Source: Microbacterium resistens NBRC 103078 (GTDB lineage: Bacteria > Actinomycetota > Actinomycetes > Actinomycetales > Microbacteriaceae). Taken from it: 47,916 bases of DNA. Both the position numbers and the translations under genes were made by a program. This document shows positions 34,949-43,199 of this stretch, one piece after another. The stretch covers positions 1 to 47,916 of the forward strand of contig NZ_BCRA01000040.1 of NCBI RefSeq assembly GCF_001552355.1. Direction: 5' to 3'. Each line of letters starts with the position of its first letter. Position 1 is the stretch's first letter. The notes under the pieces are model-generated. The model was given only the letters and a program-made list of their open reading frames with translations, had not been told where the DNA came from and did not search any database.

Positions 34949-36622
34949 TCATCGCGGGTCGCCCGCTTCCCGGCGCGCGCGCTGGACCGCCGGGTCCGGC
35001 ACGGGGATCGCGCCGAGCAGGGTGCGCGTGTACTCGTTCTCGGGATCGTGGATGACGTCCGCGGTGGGACCGTCCTCGACCACCCTGCCGTCCTTCATGA
35101 CGAGCACGCGGTCCGAGATCGTCGAGACGACGTACAGGTCGTGGCTGATGAAGATGCAGGCGAAGTCGTGCTCCCGCTGGAGACGCGCGAGCAGTTCCAG
35201 CACGGTCACCTGCACGGTGACGTCCAGCGCCGAGGTCGGCTCATCGGCGATGAGCACGTCCGGCCGGTGGGAGACCGCCCTCGCGATGGCGACCCTCTGC
35301 CGCTGCCCGCCGGAGAGCTCGTGACGGCGCCGGTCGATCCAGTCCGGGTCGAGGTCGACGTCGGCGAGCAGGTCCCTCGCGCGGCGACGCAGCTCACGTG
35401 CGTCGCGCTCCGCGCCGCTGCGCCACAGGGGCTCGGTCACCACCCGCCACAGCGGGAGGCTGGGATCGAGCGACGAGGTCGGATCCTGGAACACGACGCC
35501 CAGTCGCGAGAGCGCCTTGCGCCGCCTCCGCCCCCGCAGCCCGACCAGCTCCGTGCCCGCCAGCGTGACCGACCCGCCGGTCACGGGGGCGAGGCCCAGG
35601 ATCGCGCGGGCGATCGTGGACTTGCCGGACCCCGACTCCCCGACGATGCCGAGCGTCTCCCCCCGCGCCACCGTCAGGCGAGCGGACTGGACGGCGGCGC
35701 CGCGTCCTCCCCCGGCGTGCGGGGCGCGCAGACCCCGCCGCCGGTACTCCACGACGAGATCGCGCACCTCGATCGCGGGGCCGCGGTCCGCCGGGTCTTC
35801 GGACTCCCCCTCGGGCGGCGTCGCCTCGGCGCTCTCTGCGCCGTGCAGCACGCGCGCGGCGGCGAGCAGCGAACGGGTGTACTCGTGCTGGGGGTTCTCG
35901 AAGATCGAGAACACGTCACCCGCCTCGACGACGCGGCCGTGCCGCATGACCACCACGGCATCGGCGATGTCGGCGACGACCCCCATGTCGTGGGTGACGA
36001 AGACCATGCCCATGCGCTCCCGCTGCACGAGCTCACGGAACATCGACAGGAGGTTCCGCTGGGTGGTGACGTCGAGGGCGGTGGTCGGCTCGTCCGCGAT
36101 CAGGAGCTTGGGCTCCCATGCCACGGCGCCGGCCGCCATGATCCGCTGCCGCTGCCCGCCGGAGAGCTGATGCGGGTAGCGGCGCAGCAGGTCGTCGTGA
36201 CCGCCCAGGCCGACGAGGTCCAGCAGCTCCTGCGGCTCACGTCGGCGCCCGCGGCCGTGGCCCTCATGCGCGCCGATGGCCTCGGACAGGAAGTCGCCGA
36301 CGGTGTGGAGCGGGTTCAGCGCGGTCATCGGCTCCTGGTACACGCAGGCGATCTCCGCTCCCCGGCGCCGGCGCATCTCCGCCTCCGTGGCCCCGATGAG
36401 CTCGACCCCGTCGAAGCGGATCGATCCGGCCCGCGAGATCCCGGGCGGAAGGAGGGCGGGGACGGCCATGGCCGTCATCGACTTGCCGGCGCCGGACTCG
36501 CCCACCAGGGCCACGACCTGACCACGCGCCACGGTGAACGAGACGCCGTGCACGATCGGCGTGCCGTCGACGGCGATCTCCAGGTCCGTGACCTCCAGCA
36601 GGATGTCGTCCTGTGCGTTCAT
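34949..36622 (-). CDS. Dipeptide/oligopeptide ABC transporter, fused double ATPase (DppD-DppF)
   Basis: Two complete ATPase domains in one chain of 557 residues. First: GESGAGKSM, LSGGQRQR, ADEPTTALD, VTHDMGVV. Second (from about 300): [34 protein letters not shown]. Each is followed by an OppD/F-type C-terminal stretch (NPQHEYTRSLL; NEYTRTLLGAIP), although relatives often end in Cys residues that are lacking. ATG 36622 overlaps the permease stop (ATGA). Energises uptake by the two permeases and the binding protein upstream. Confidence 0.94.
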   Translation of the reverse strand: MNAQDDILLEVTDLEIAVDGTPIVHGVSFTVARGQVVALVGESGAGKSMTAMAVPALLPPGISRAGSIRFDGVELIGATEAEMRRRRGAEIACVYQEPMTALNPLHTVGDFLSEAIGAHEGHGRGRRREPQELLDLVGLGGHDDLLRRYPHQLSGGQRQRIMAAGAVAWEPKLLIADEPTTALDVTTQRNLLSMFRELVQRERMGMVFVTHDMGVVADIADAVVVMRHGRVVEAGDVFSIFENPQHEYTRSLLAAARVLHGAESAEATPPEGESEDPADRGPAIEVRDLVVEYRRRGLRAPHAGGGRGAAVQSARLTVARGETLGIVGESGSGKSTIARAILGLAPVTGGSVTLAGTELVGLRGRRRRKALSRLGVVFQDPTSSLDPSLPLWRVVTEPLWRSGAERDARELRRRARDLLADVDLDPDWIDRRRHELSGGQRQRVAIARAVSHRPDVLIADEPTSALDVTVQVTVLELLARLQREHDFACIFISHDLYVVSTISDRVLVMKDGRVVEDGPTADVIHDPENEYTRTLLGAIPVPDPAVQRARREAGDPR

Positions 36623-37542
36623 GCGTTGACCCCCTGTCCGACCGGCGTGCCGGTGCCTCCCTGACCCAGCGGCGATCGCCCGGTCCGGCGGCGACGCGTG
36701 ACGCCCCGCGGGTCGAGCAGATCGCGGACCCAGTCCGCGACGTACCCCAGCGAGACCAGCAGCGCGACGAGGACGATGCTCGGGATCAGGAGCTGCCACG
36801 GGCTCTGCATGAAGTACTGCTGTCCGGTCGCGATCATGAGGCCGAGCGACGGACGCGGCGGGGTGATCCCGAGTCCGAGGAAGCTCAGGCCCGACTCCAG
36901 GCCGACGGCGAACGCGAGGGTGAGGAACCCCTGCGCGAGCACGAGCGGCCCCACGCCCCGCAGCAGCGGTCCGCGGATGATCTGCCAGCGGGTCCCGCCG
37001 AACAGCTCCGCCGACTCCACGTACAGCGCCTGGCGCAGCGACAGCACCTCACCGTAGGTCAGCCGCGCGAAGCTCGGGAAGAAGGCGATCGTGCACACCG
37101 CCACCACGGTGAGGTCGCTGGCCCCGTACAGGGACACGATCAGCATCGCGAAGACGAGGTTGGGGAAGGCGAGGACGATGTCGACCGTCCGCATCAGCAG
37201 GAGGTCGGCGAGTCCGCGGAAGTACGCGGCCAGGATGCCGATCAGCGTGCCGAGGAGGGCGGCGAGAAGGGTCCCCGACGCGCAGACGATGATCTCCGTG
37301 CGCAGCCCGACGACGAGACGGGCGAAGGTGTCGCGGCCGAGATTGTCGGTTCCGAGCGGATGCCCCGGGGTTCCCACCGGCGCGAACGCGTTGGCCACGT
37401 CCTGCGCGAGCGGGTTCACCGGGCTGAGGATCGGGTAGACGAAGATGAACAGGACGACGAGCAGCATCACGCAGCTCGTCACGAAGAGTCCAGGACTGGA
37501 CCTTCTCCACAGGGAACGGACGGCGGTCTTCATCGGGGTCAC
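36619..37542 (-). CDS. Dipeptide ABC permease (DppC type)
   Basis: Permease of 307 residues with the DppC-type features: membrane segment at 18-38, HPLGTDNLGRDTFARLVVGL, and EAA region YVESAELFGGTRWQIIRGPL. It overlaps the DppB-like gene and the ATPase gene by 4 bp each. The Arg/Gly-rich tail is cytoplasmic. Confidence 0.94.
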   Translation of the reverse strand: MTPMKTAVRSLWRRSSPGLFVTSCVMLLVVLFIFVYPILSPVNPLAQDVANAFAPVGTPGHPLGTDNLGRDTFARLVVGLRTEIIVCASGTLLAALLGTLIGILAAYFRGLADLLLMRTVDIVLAFPNLVFAMLIVSLYGASDLTVVAVCTIAFFPSFARLTYGEVLSLRQALYVESAELFGGTRWQIIRGPLLRGVGPLVLAQGFLTLAFAVGLESGLSFLGLGITPPRPSLGLMIATGQQYFMQSPWQLLIPSIVLVALLVSLGYVADWVRDLLDPRGVTRRRRTGRSPLGQGGTGTPVGQGVNA

Positions 37543-38495
37543 CCCTCCACTCGGGGGTCGAGGAATCGGTACAGGAGGTCCACGAGCAGGTTCGTCAGGA
37601 TGAACACGACGGCGAAGAGGATCACGATCCCCTGCACCAGCGGATAGTCCCGCCCGTTGATGGCGTTCAGCAGGGTTCCGCCGATGCCCGGCCAGTTGAA
37701 CACCTGCTCGATGAGCACCGTGGCGCCCAGGAGGCCGCCGAGCTGCAGGCCGGCGACGGTCACCACGGGGTTCAGCGCATTGCGGAAGACGTGACGCCGG
37801 AACACTCGTCCCGGCGCAAGCCCCATCCCCCTGGCCGTGCGCACCCAGTCCTCCCGCCGAACCGACAGGATCGACGTCCTCGTCACACGACCGACGATCG
37901 CGAGGAAGCCGAACGACAGCGCCAGGCTCGGCAGGAAGGCGTGGTAGAGGAACGGCCCGATGCCGTCCTCGGGCGCGCGGTACCCGAGGGAGGGGAACCA
38001 GCCGAGGCCGAGGCCGACGACGAGGGACAGGAAGATCGCGATCACGAAGCCCGGCGTGGACACCGCGACCGAGATGAGCCCGGACAGGACCCGGTCCAGG
38101 ACGCTGCCCGGCCAGTTGCCCGAGAGCACCCCGAACGCGATGCCCACCGCGCCGCCGATCACCAGCGCCATGATCACGAGGACCACGGTGTTGCCCAGCG
38201 GAGCGGCGATGATCTCCGTCACCGGCGCCGAGTACTTGATCGAGTCTCCGAGGTCGCCCCGGATGAGGTCCGCCAGATACGTCACGTACTGCACCAGCAG
38301 CGGGCGGTCCAGCCCGAGCTCCTTCTCCAGGGCCGCGACGGCGGCGGGGTTGACGTCCCCGCCGCCGGCGCCTCCCTGGAGGATGATCGCCGCCGGCCCG
38401 CCCGGAACGGCGTGCAGCGCCAGGAAGACGGCCGTCACGACGCCCCAGACGGTGACGACACCGAGTCCGAGCCGAAGCAGTATGTAGCGAATCAT
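37539..38495 (-). CDS. Dipeptide ABC permease (DppB type)
   Basis: Permease of 318 residues. N-terminus MIRYILLRLGLGVVTVWGVV and the DppB loop ELGLDRPLLVQYVTYLADLI are typical, as is the EAA region DWVRTARGMGLAPGRVFRRH. It follows the binding protein by 40 bp. No Shine-Dalgarno problem: CGGATGGG lies upstream of ATG 38495. Confidence 0.94.
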   Translation of the reverse strand: MIRYILLRLGLGVVTVWGVVTAVFLALHAVPGGPAAIILQGGAGGGDVNPAAVAALEKELGLDRPLLVQYVTYLADLIRGDLGDSIKYSAPVTEIIAAPLGNTVVLVIMALVIGGAVGIAFGVLSGNWPGSVLDRVLSGLISVAVSTPGFVIAIFLSLVVGLGLGWFPSLGYRAPEDGIGPFLYHAFLPSLALSFGFLAIVGRVTRTSILSVRREDWVRTARGMGLAPGRVFRRHVFRNALNPVVTVAGLQLGGLLGATVLIEQVFNWPGIGGTLLNAINGRDYPLVQGIVILFAVVFILTNLLVDLLYRFLDPRVEG

Positions 38496-38535
38496 TGAGA
38501 ACCCATCCGATCCCTGGACGCCGTGGCGGCGCGAC

Positions 38536-40140
38536 TCAGTTCGTGAGACGTGCCCCGGCCAGGCTGTACATCGAGGAGTAGACGATCGGCCCGCTGAGCA
38601 TCTCGAAGCCCTCGAGGGCGTCCGAGTACGCGTAGGCGGCGGCGCCCTGGCCCCACGTCACGAAGGGCACGTCCTCGAGGTAGATCTCCCCGATCTCACG
38701 GTAGATCGCCTCGCGCTCCGGGCCGTCCGGGGTCTTCGCGCCCTCGTCCAGCAGTGCGGCGTAGAGGTTCTGGTCGATGCCGAAGCTGCGAACGAACGTC
38801 GGTCCGCCGATGAACGCGCCGGTGAGCGCCGACGGGTCGTTGATGGCGGCGGGCGGGCCGCCGATCATCAGGTCGTAGGACCCGCTGTTGCCCTTGGCGA
38901 TCTGGTTGGCGTAGTCGCCGGTCTCGATCTCGACCGTGATGCCGATCTCCTCCAGATCGCTCTTGATGACCTGTGCGCGCTCGCTGTAGCCGAAGTACTG
39001 GGAGTTGGTGAGCAGGGTGAGGCTGAACCCGCCGTCGGGGTACCCGCCCTGAGCGAGCAGATCCTTCGCCTTGTCGACGTCCTGGGCGAAGTGGGACGCC
39101 TGCTCCTTGTCGAAGTACTCGCTGTCCTCCGGGATCGGCAGACCGCCGTTGGAGGTTCCGTAGCCGAGCGTCCCGACCTCGTTCAGCGCCTCCAGATCGA
39201 GCGCGTACGCGATGGCCTGCCTGACCTGCGGCACCGCCAGCGGCCCCTCGGTGAGGTTGAACTGGAGAGCCCCGTACAGACCGTGCGCCGTGTCGAGGGT
39301 GATGCCGTTCGCGTTCTCGAGCGTCGCGTAGTCGGCGGCGGGGACGTAGTCGATGAACTGCACCTGACCGCTGACGAGCGCCTTGACCCGCGTCTGCGCG
39401 TCGGCCATGAACGTCATGTCGATCTCGTCCAGCTGCACCGCATCGGCGTCGTAGTAGTTCGGGTCCGCCTCCAGCGTGTAGGAGACGCCCTTCTTGTACT
39501 CGGTCACCATGAACGGCCCGGCCCCGATCGGCGTCCCGTCGGCGGCGACGGCCTCCTCCGGCACGATCGCGTTGAGCGGGTTCGCGATGACTTTGGGCAG
39601 AGCCGTCTGCGGCTCCGTCAGACGGAGCACGACGGTGGTGTCGTCGGGGGTGTCGATCGCGGCGATGTTCGCGAAGGAGGTCTGGTCGGCGGCGCCGTTC
39701 TCCGGCACGGCCAGGAACTCGAACGTCCGCTTGACGTCCTCCGAGGTCAGCTCCTCGCCAGTGGAGAAGGCCAGTCCGTCCCGGAGCGTGAAGGTGTACG
39801 TCAGTCCGTCGTCGCTCACCTCGTAGTCCGACGCCAGGGCCGGCACGACCGCGCCGTCGGGCCCGTAGGAGAGGAGGCCTCGACGCACGAGCGTGATGAG
39901 CTGCCGGTTCGCCGAGCCCTGGTCGACACCGGTCTTGAAGCCGGGGGGCTCGGCCGAGAATCCGATCGAGAGGGTCTGATCGGCGGCCGCCTCCCCGCCG
40001 CCGGCCGCCGCGCCCTGATCGCTCGCGCAACCGGCGAGCCCCAGGGTGGCGGTCATGGTGGCGACGCCGGCGAGGGCGATCAGGCGCGCGCCGCGCCGGG
40101 ACCGGCCTGCGGCGAGCCGTCGGGTGATGAGACTGTCCAT
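38536..40140 (-). CDS. Peptide-binding lipoprotein (extracellular family 5)
   Basis: Binding protein of 534 residues. Lipoprotein signal ends in LAGC (Cys about 32). The mature domain shows IGFSAEPPGFKTG, ALASDYEVSDDGLTYTFTLR, and the DLEALNEVGTLGYG and DLLAQGGYPDGG patterns of family 5. First gene of the minus operon. ATG 40140 is used; AAGGA lies slightly far (13 bp) upstream, so initiation may be modest. The promoter at 40357-40385 leaves a leader of about 210 nt containing the GGGAACGTTCCC operator. Family 5 binds peptides, opines and other bulky amino compounds. Confidence 0.92.
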   Translation of the reverse strand: MDSLITRRLAAGRSRRGARLIALAGVATMTATLGLAGCASDQGAAAGGGEAAADQTLSIGFSAEPPGFKTGVDQGSANRQLITLVRRGLLSYGPDGAVVPALASDYEVSDDGLTYTFTLRDGLAFSTGEELTSEDVKRTFEFLAVPENGAADQTSFANIAAIDTPDDTTVVLRLTEPQTALPKVIANPLNAIVPEEAVAADGTPIGAGPFMVTEYKKGVSYTLEADPNYYDADAVQLDEIDMTFMADAQTRVKALVSGQVQFIDYVPAADYATLENANGITLDTAHGLYGALQFNLTEGPLAVPQVRQAIAYALDLEALNEVGTLGYGTSNGGLPIPEDSEYFDKEQASHFAQDVDKAKDLLAQGGYPDGGFSLTLLTNSQYFGYSERAQVIKSDLEEIGITVEIETGDYANQIAKGNSGSYDLMIGGPPAAINDPSALTGAFIGGPTFVRSFGIDQNLYAALLDEGAKTPDGPEREAIYREIGEIYLEDVPFVTWGQGAAAYAYSDALEGFEMLSGPIVYSSMYSLAGARLTN

Positions 40141-40328
40141 AGCTGTGATTCCGTCCTTGAGGGCCCCGTGGGGCGTGAGGAAGAGCGTCGTCCTCGGCGG
40201 CGATGCCGAGCTCCTGGCACGGTCGCCTCGAGCCGTTCGGGTGCTCCGAGGCGTCCTGCCCGGTTCTGCGGTGAACCTCCTCCTCCTGTCTTCGTCGTTG
40301 GGAGAACTGCGAGAATCCGAACCGGTTT

Positions 40329-40340
40329 GGGAACGTTCCC
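40329..40340. promoter_or_regulatory. LacI-type operator, peptide-importer operon
   Basis: GGGAACGTTCCC is a perfect 12-bp palindrome with the central CG typical of LacI-family operators. It sits 17 bp downstream of the -10 box of the importer promoter, in the repressing position. The core GGAACGTTCC recurs at 47216-47225. Confidence 0.75.
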
Positions 40341-40356
40341 TACCGGCTTCCGTCCC

Positions 40357-40385
40357 ACTCTGACGCACGTTGGGAACGATGTCAA
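40357..40385 (-). promoter_or_regulatory. Promoter of the peptide-importer operon with operator in spacer
   Basis: Minus strand: TTGACA (40385-40380), 17 bp, CAGAGT (40362-40357). The spacer contains CGTTCCCAACG, a GGGAACG half-operator. The 30-bp block is nearly the same as at 47236-47265 (three differences), pointing to one shared regulator. Confidence 0.7.
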
Positions 40386-40477
40386 TATCATGGGGGAAGA
40401 TTTACCGTGCGGTGATCTGCGGCCGGGCCGGCGCGATCCCGTCCGCTACGATGCGATCGACCGAGGGGGAACCACGC

Positions 40478-41554
40478 ATGGCGCACGGAGCAGTGACGAT
40501 CATCGACGTCGCCCGGGCCGCGGGGGTGTCGAAGTCGGCGGCCGCACGCGTGCTCGCGCAGAACGGATCGGCGAGCGACGTCACCCGGAAGAAGGTCCTC
40601 GAGGCCGCGGATCGCCTGGGCTACCGGCCCAACCAGTTGGCCAGGGCCATGAAGTCCGGCGCCACGAACACGATCGGCATCGTCGTGCCGGACGTAGCGA
40701 TCCCGTTCTTCTCCGCGGTCCTGCGAGGACTCACCGACACGGCCCGAGCGGCAGGCTTCGAGGTCCTGGTGAGCAACACCGACAACGACGCCGACATCGA
40801 GGCGCGGTCGCTGGAGCTGCTGGCCGAGCAGCGTGTCGACGGCATCGTCATCGCACCGGTGTTCCAGCCCGAGCCCTCGGCGCTGATCCGGCTGCAGAAC
40901 GAGGGCATGCCCATCGTCCTCCTCGACCGCCGGATGCCCGGGCTGGAGGAGCTGCCGCTCGTCTCGATCGACCACGTCGACGCCACGGAGCAGGCTGTCC
41001 GCTCGCTCATCGAGCTGGGGCATCGCCGGATCGCTCTGCTGACCGAGGCGGTCCAGGTGCACTCCACCCTGGAGGCCTTCACCGAGGGTCCGGGCCAGGG
41101 CTCCGACGTGTCGCTGCTGCGTCCGTCCGCGCAACGCCTGATCGGCTATCTCCGGGCGCTGCGCCAGGCCGGGATCGCCATCGACGAGGACCTGATCATC
41201 CGCTCCGGCTACACCACGGAGCTCGCCCAGGAGGCGGTCGAGGCCTTCCTCGACCGCTCCCCCGACGTCACGGCCCTCCACGCCACCGACGCGGTGCTGA
41301 GCTCGGGCGCCTATCGGGGCATCCGCTCCCGCGGACTCCGCATCCCCGAGGACCTCTCCCTGATCGGCTTCGACGATCAGGACTGGACGACGATGGTGCA
41401 GCCGCCCGTCTCCGTGGTCGAGCAGCCGCGACAGCGCCTGGGGGCGACCGCCACCACGACCCTCGTCGGCATGATCCGCGGCGGGACGGCGGAGCCGCGG
41501 CGCCAGATGCTCGCTGCCGAGCTGCTGGTGCGCGGTTCCGCCGCCCCGCGGTGA
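40478..41554 (+). CDS. LacI-family regulator
   Basis: Repressor of 358 residues: helix-turn-helix at 6-55 (TIIDVARAAGVSKSAAARVL, hinge YRPNQLARAMKSG) and periplasmic-binding-protein-like sensor domain (TNTIGIVVPDVAIPFFSAVL, IVLLDRRM, LIGFDDQDW). ATG 40478 has GAGGGGG upstream and is preferred over the ATG 27 bp earlier; a TACGAT -10 lies at 40446-40451. It stands between two operons read the other way whose promoters carry the same operator, so it very probably controls both. The ligand may be the sugar part of the substrate, as in other LacI proteins. It ends 10 bp from the convergent hyuB. Confidence 0.92.
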   Translation: MAHGAVTIIDVARAAGVSKSAAARVLAQNGSASDVTRKKVLEAADRLGYRPNQLARAMKSGATNTIGIVVPDVAIPFFSAVLRGLTDTARAAGFEVLVSNTDNDADIEARSLELLAEQRVDGIVIAPVFQPEPSALIRLQNEGMPIVLLDRRMPGLEELPLVSIDHVDATEQAVRSLIELGHRRIALLTEAVQVHSTLEAFTEGPGQGSDVSLLRPSAQRLIGYLRALRQAGIAIDEDLIIRSGYTTELAQEAVEAFLDRSPDVTALHATDAVLSSGAYRGIRSRGLRIPEDLSLIGFDDQDWTTMVQPPVSVVEQPRQRLGATATTTLVGMIRGGTAEPRRQMLAAELLVRGSAAPR

Positions 41555-41564
41555 CACGGATCGT

Positions 41565-43199
41565 TCAGGCGCGATAGCGCCGCGCGGTGGCCTCCGAGAC
41601 GCGGCCGTCGCGGACGTCCGCCTCCAGCGCGTGCTCCTCCCGTGCGGACGGGTCCCCGTAGCCGCCGGCGCCCGCGGTCTCGATCGAGGCCCATTGCCCG
41701 GGCTGCAGCACCGTGTATCCGTGGTCGATGGGGCGGGCGCCCTCGCTGAGCACGCATCGGGCCGAGGCGCCGGGGCCCCCGCCGAACACGCCCCACGGCT
41801 GCGAGCGCTGGCGGCTCGTGTCCAGCCAGAAGTGGACGTCCGCGGCCTCCGCCCGGATCCGCCGACGGATCCCCATCCCGCCGCGGTGCTCCCCGATGCC
41901 GCCGGAGTCCTCGATAAACTCGTAGGCCTCCACCATGAGCGGATACTCGGTCTCCAGGCTCTCCACCGGGAGGTTCGAGGTGTTGGTCATGTGGACCTGG
42001 ACGCCGTCGAGGCCGTCCTTGTTGTGACGGGCGCCGCTTCCGCCGCCGATCGTCTCCAGGTAGACGAAGTCCCGACCCCGTGCCGGGTCGTGGCCGGAGA
42101 AGTGCACGCCGGTGTTCGCCCCGTTCGACGCCGCCGTGATGCGCTCCGGGACGGCCTCCGCGAGGGCCCCCTGGATGAGGTCCACGATCCGCTGACAGGT
42201 CTCGCTGCGGCCGTTGACCGCGGCGGGGGCCGAGCAGTTCACGATCGAGTTCTCCGGCGCCTCGATCGTCACCGGGCGGTACAGGCCCGCGTTCGGCGCG
42301 ATGTCCGGATCGATCATCGTCTTGATCGTGTAATAAACCGCGGCGTAGAGACCGGTCCACACGACGTTGACGCTCGCCCGCACCTGCGGAGGGTTCCCGG
42401 CGAAGTCGAACAGCATCCGCTCGCCGCTGACGACGATGCGCACGCGGAGCACCAGCTCGTCGTCGAGCTCCGGGCAGTCGAAGCGGTCCTCGAAGGAGTA
42501 CTCCCCGTCGGGGAACTCCGCGATCGCCGCACGGGTGCGTCGCTCGGTGTAGTCCAGGAGCTCCGCGCCGATCGCCTGGACGACCTCGGTGCCATGGCGC
42601 TCGCACAGTTCGCCGTAGCGTGTCACGGCCACCCGCAGCGCCGCCTCCTGCGCGCGCAGGTCCGCGATGCGCTCCTCCGGCACCTGGCAGTTCAGCAGGA
42701 TCAGCTGGAGCAGCTCCTCCTGCCGCACGCCCTCCCGGACGAGGTGGACGGGCGGGATCCGGATGGCCTCCTGGAAGATGTGCGCGTGCCCCCGGTCGCC
42801 GAAGTCCGCGTGATGGGCCAGCGTGGCCGCCCAGGCGCGCAGCTCCCCGCCGACGAAGATCGGCGTGGCGAGGACGATGTCGGGAAGATGGGATCCGCCG
42901 CCGGTGTACGGGTCGTTGCCGATGAAGACGTCCCCGGGCCGGATCTGCTCCATCGGGTACTGCGCGCGCAGCGCGGCGACGATCCCCATCAACGAGCCCA
43001 GGTGCAGCGGCGAGCCGCCTTCGTCCTGGGCGATGGCCTGCCCCTCGGCGTCGAAGAGGCTCGCCGTGCAGTCGCGGCGCTCCTTGATGTTCGGCGAGTA
43101 CGCCGCCTTCACCAGGGTCTCGCTCATCTCCTCGACGATCGTCGAGAGCGCTGAGCCCACGACCTCGACGAGCACCGCGTCCAATTCGATGGCGGTCAT
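41565..43199 (-). CDS. hyuB: Hydantoinase B/oxoprolinase family subunit
   Basis: Beta subunit of ATP-dependent lactam/hydantoin hydrolases (N-methylhydantoinase, 5-oxoprolinase, acetone-carboxylase superfamily); 544 residues is normal. Motifs: SPNIKERRDCTASLFD, FIGNDPYTGGGSHLPDI, LAHHADFGDRG, AGLYRPVTIEAPENSIVN, GGGSGA and GGGPGA. It overlaps hyuA by 4 bp (ATGA). The superfamily splits cyclic amides, using ATP in the partner subunit to activate the carbonyl; whether hydantoin, 5-oxoproline or another lactam is cleaved cannot be told. It is the last gene of the deglycase operon. Confidence 0.92.
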   Translation of the reverse strand: MTAIELDAVLVEVVGSALSTIVEEMSETLVKAAYSPNIKERRDCTASLFDAEGQAIAQDEGGSPLHLGSLMGIVAALRAQYPMEQIRPGDVFIGNDPYTGGGSHLPDIVLATPIFVGGELRAWAATLAHHADFGDRGHAHIFQEAIRIPPVHLVREGVRQEELLQLILLNCQVPEERIADLRAQEAALRVAVTRYGELCERHGTEVVQAIGAELLDYTERRTRAAIAEFPDGEYSFEDRFDCPELDDELVLRVRIVVSGERMLFDFAGNPPQVRASVNVVWTGLYAAVYYTIKTMIDPDIAPNAGLYRPVTIEAPENSIVNCSAPAAVNGRSETCQRIVDLIQGALAEAVPERITAASNGANTGVHFSGHDPARGRDFVYLETIGGGSGARHNKDGLDGVQVHMTNTSNLPVESLETEYPLMVEAYEFIEDSGGIGEHRGGMGIRRRIRAEAADVHFWLDTSRQRSQPWGVFGGGPGASARCVLSEGARPIDHGYTVLQPGQWASIETAGAGGYGDPSAREEHALEADVRDGRVSEATARRYRA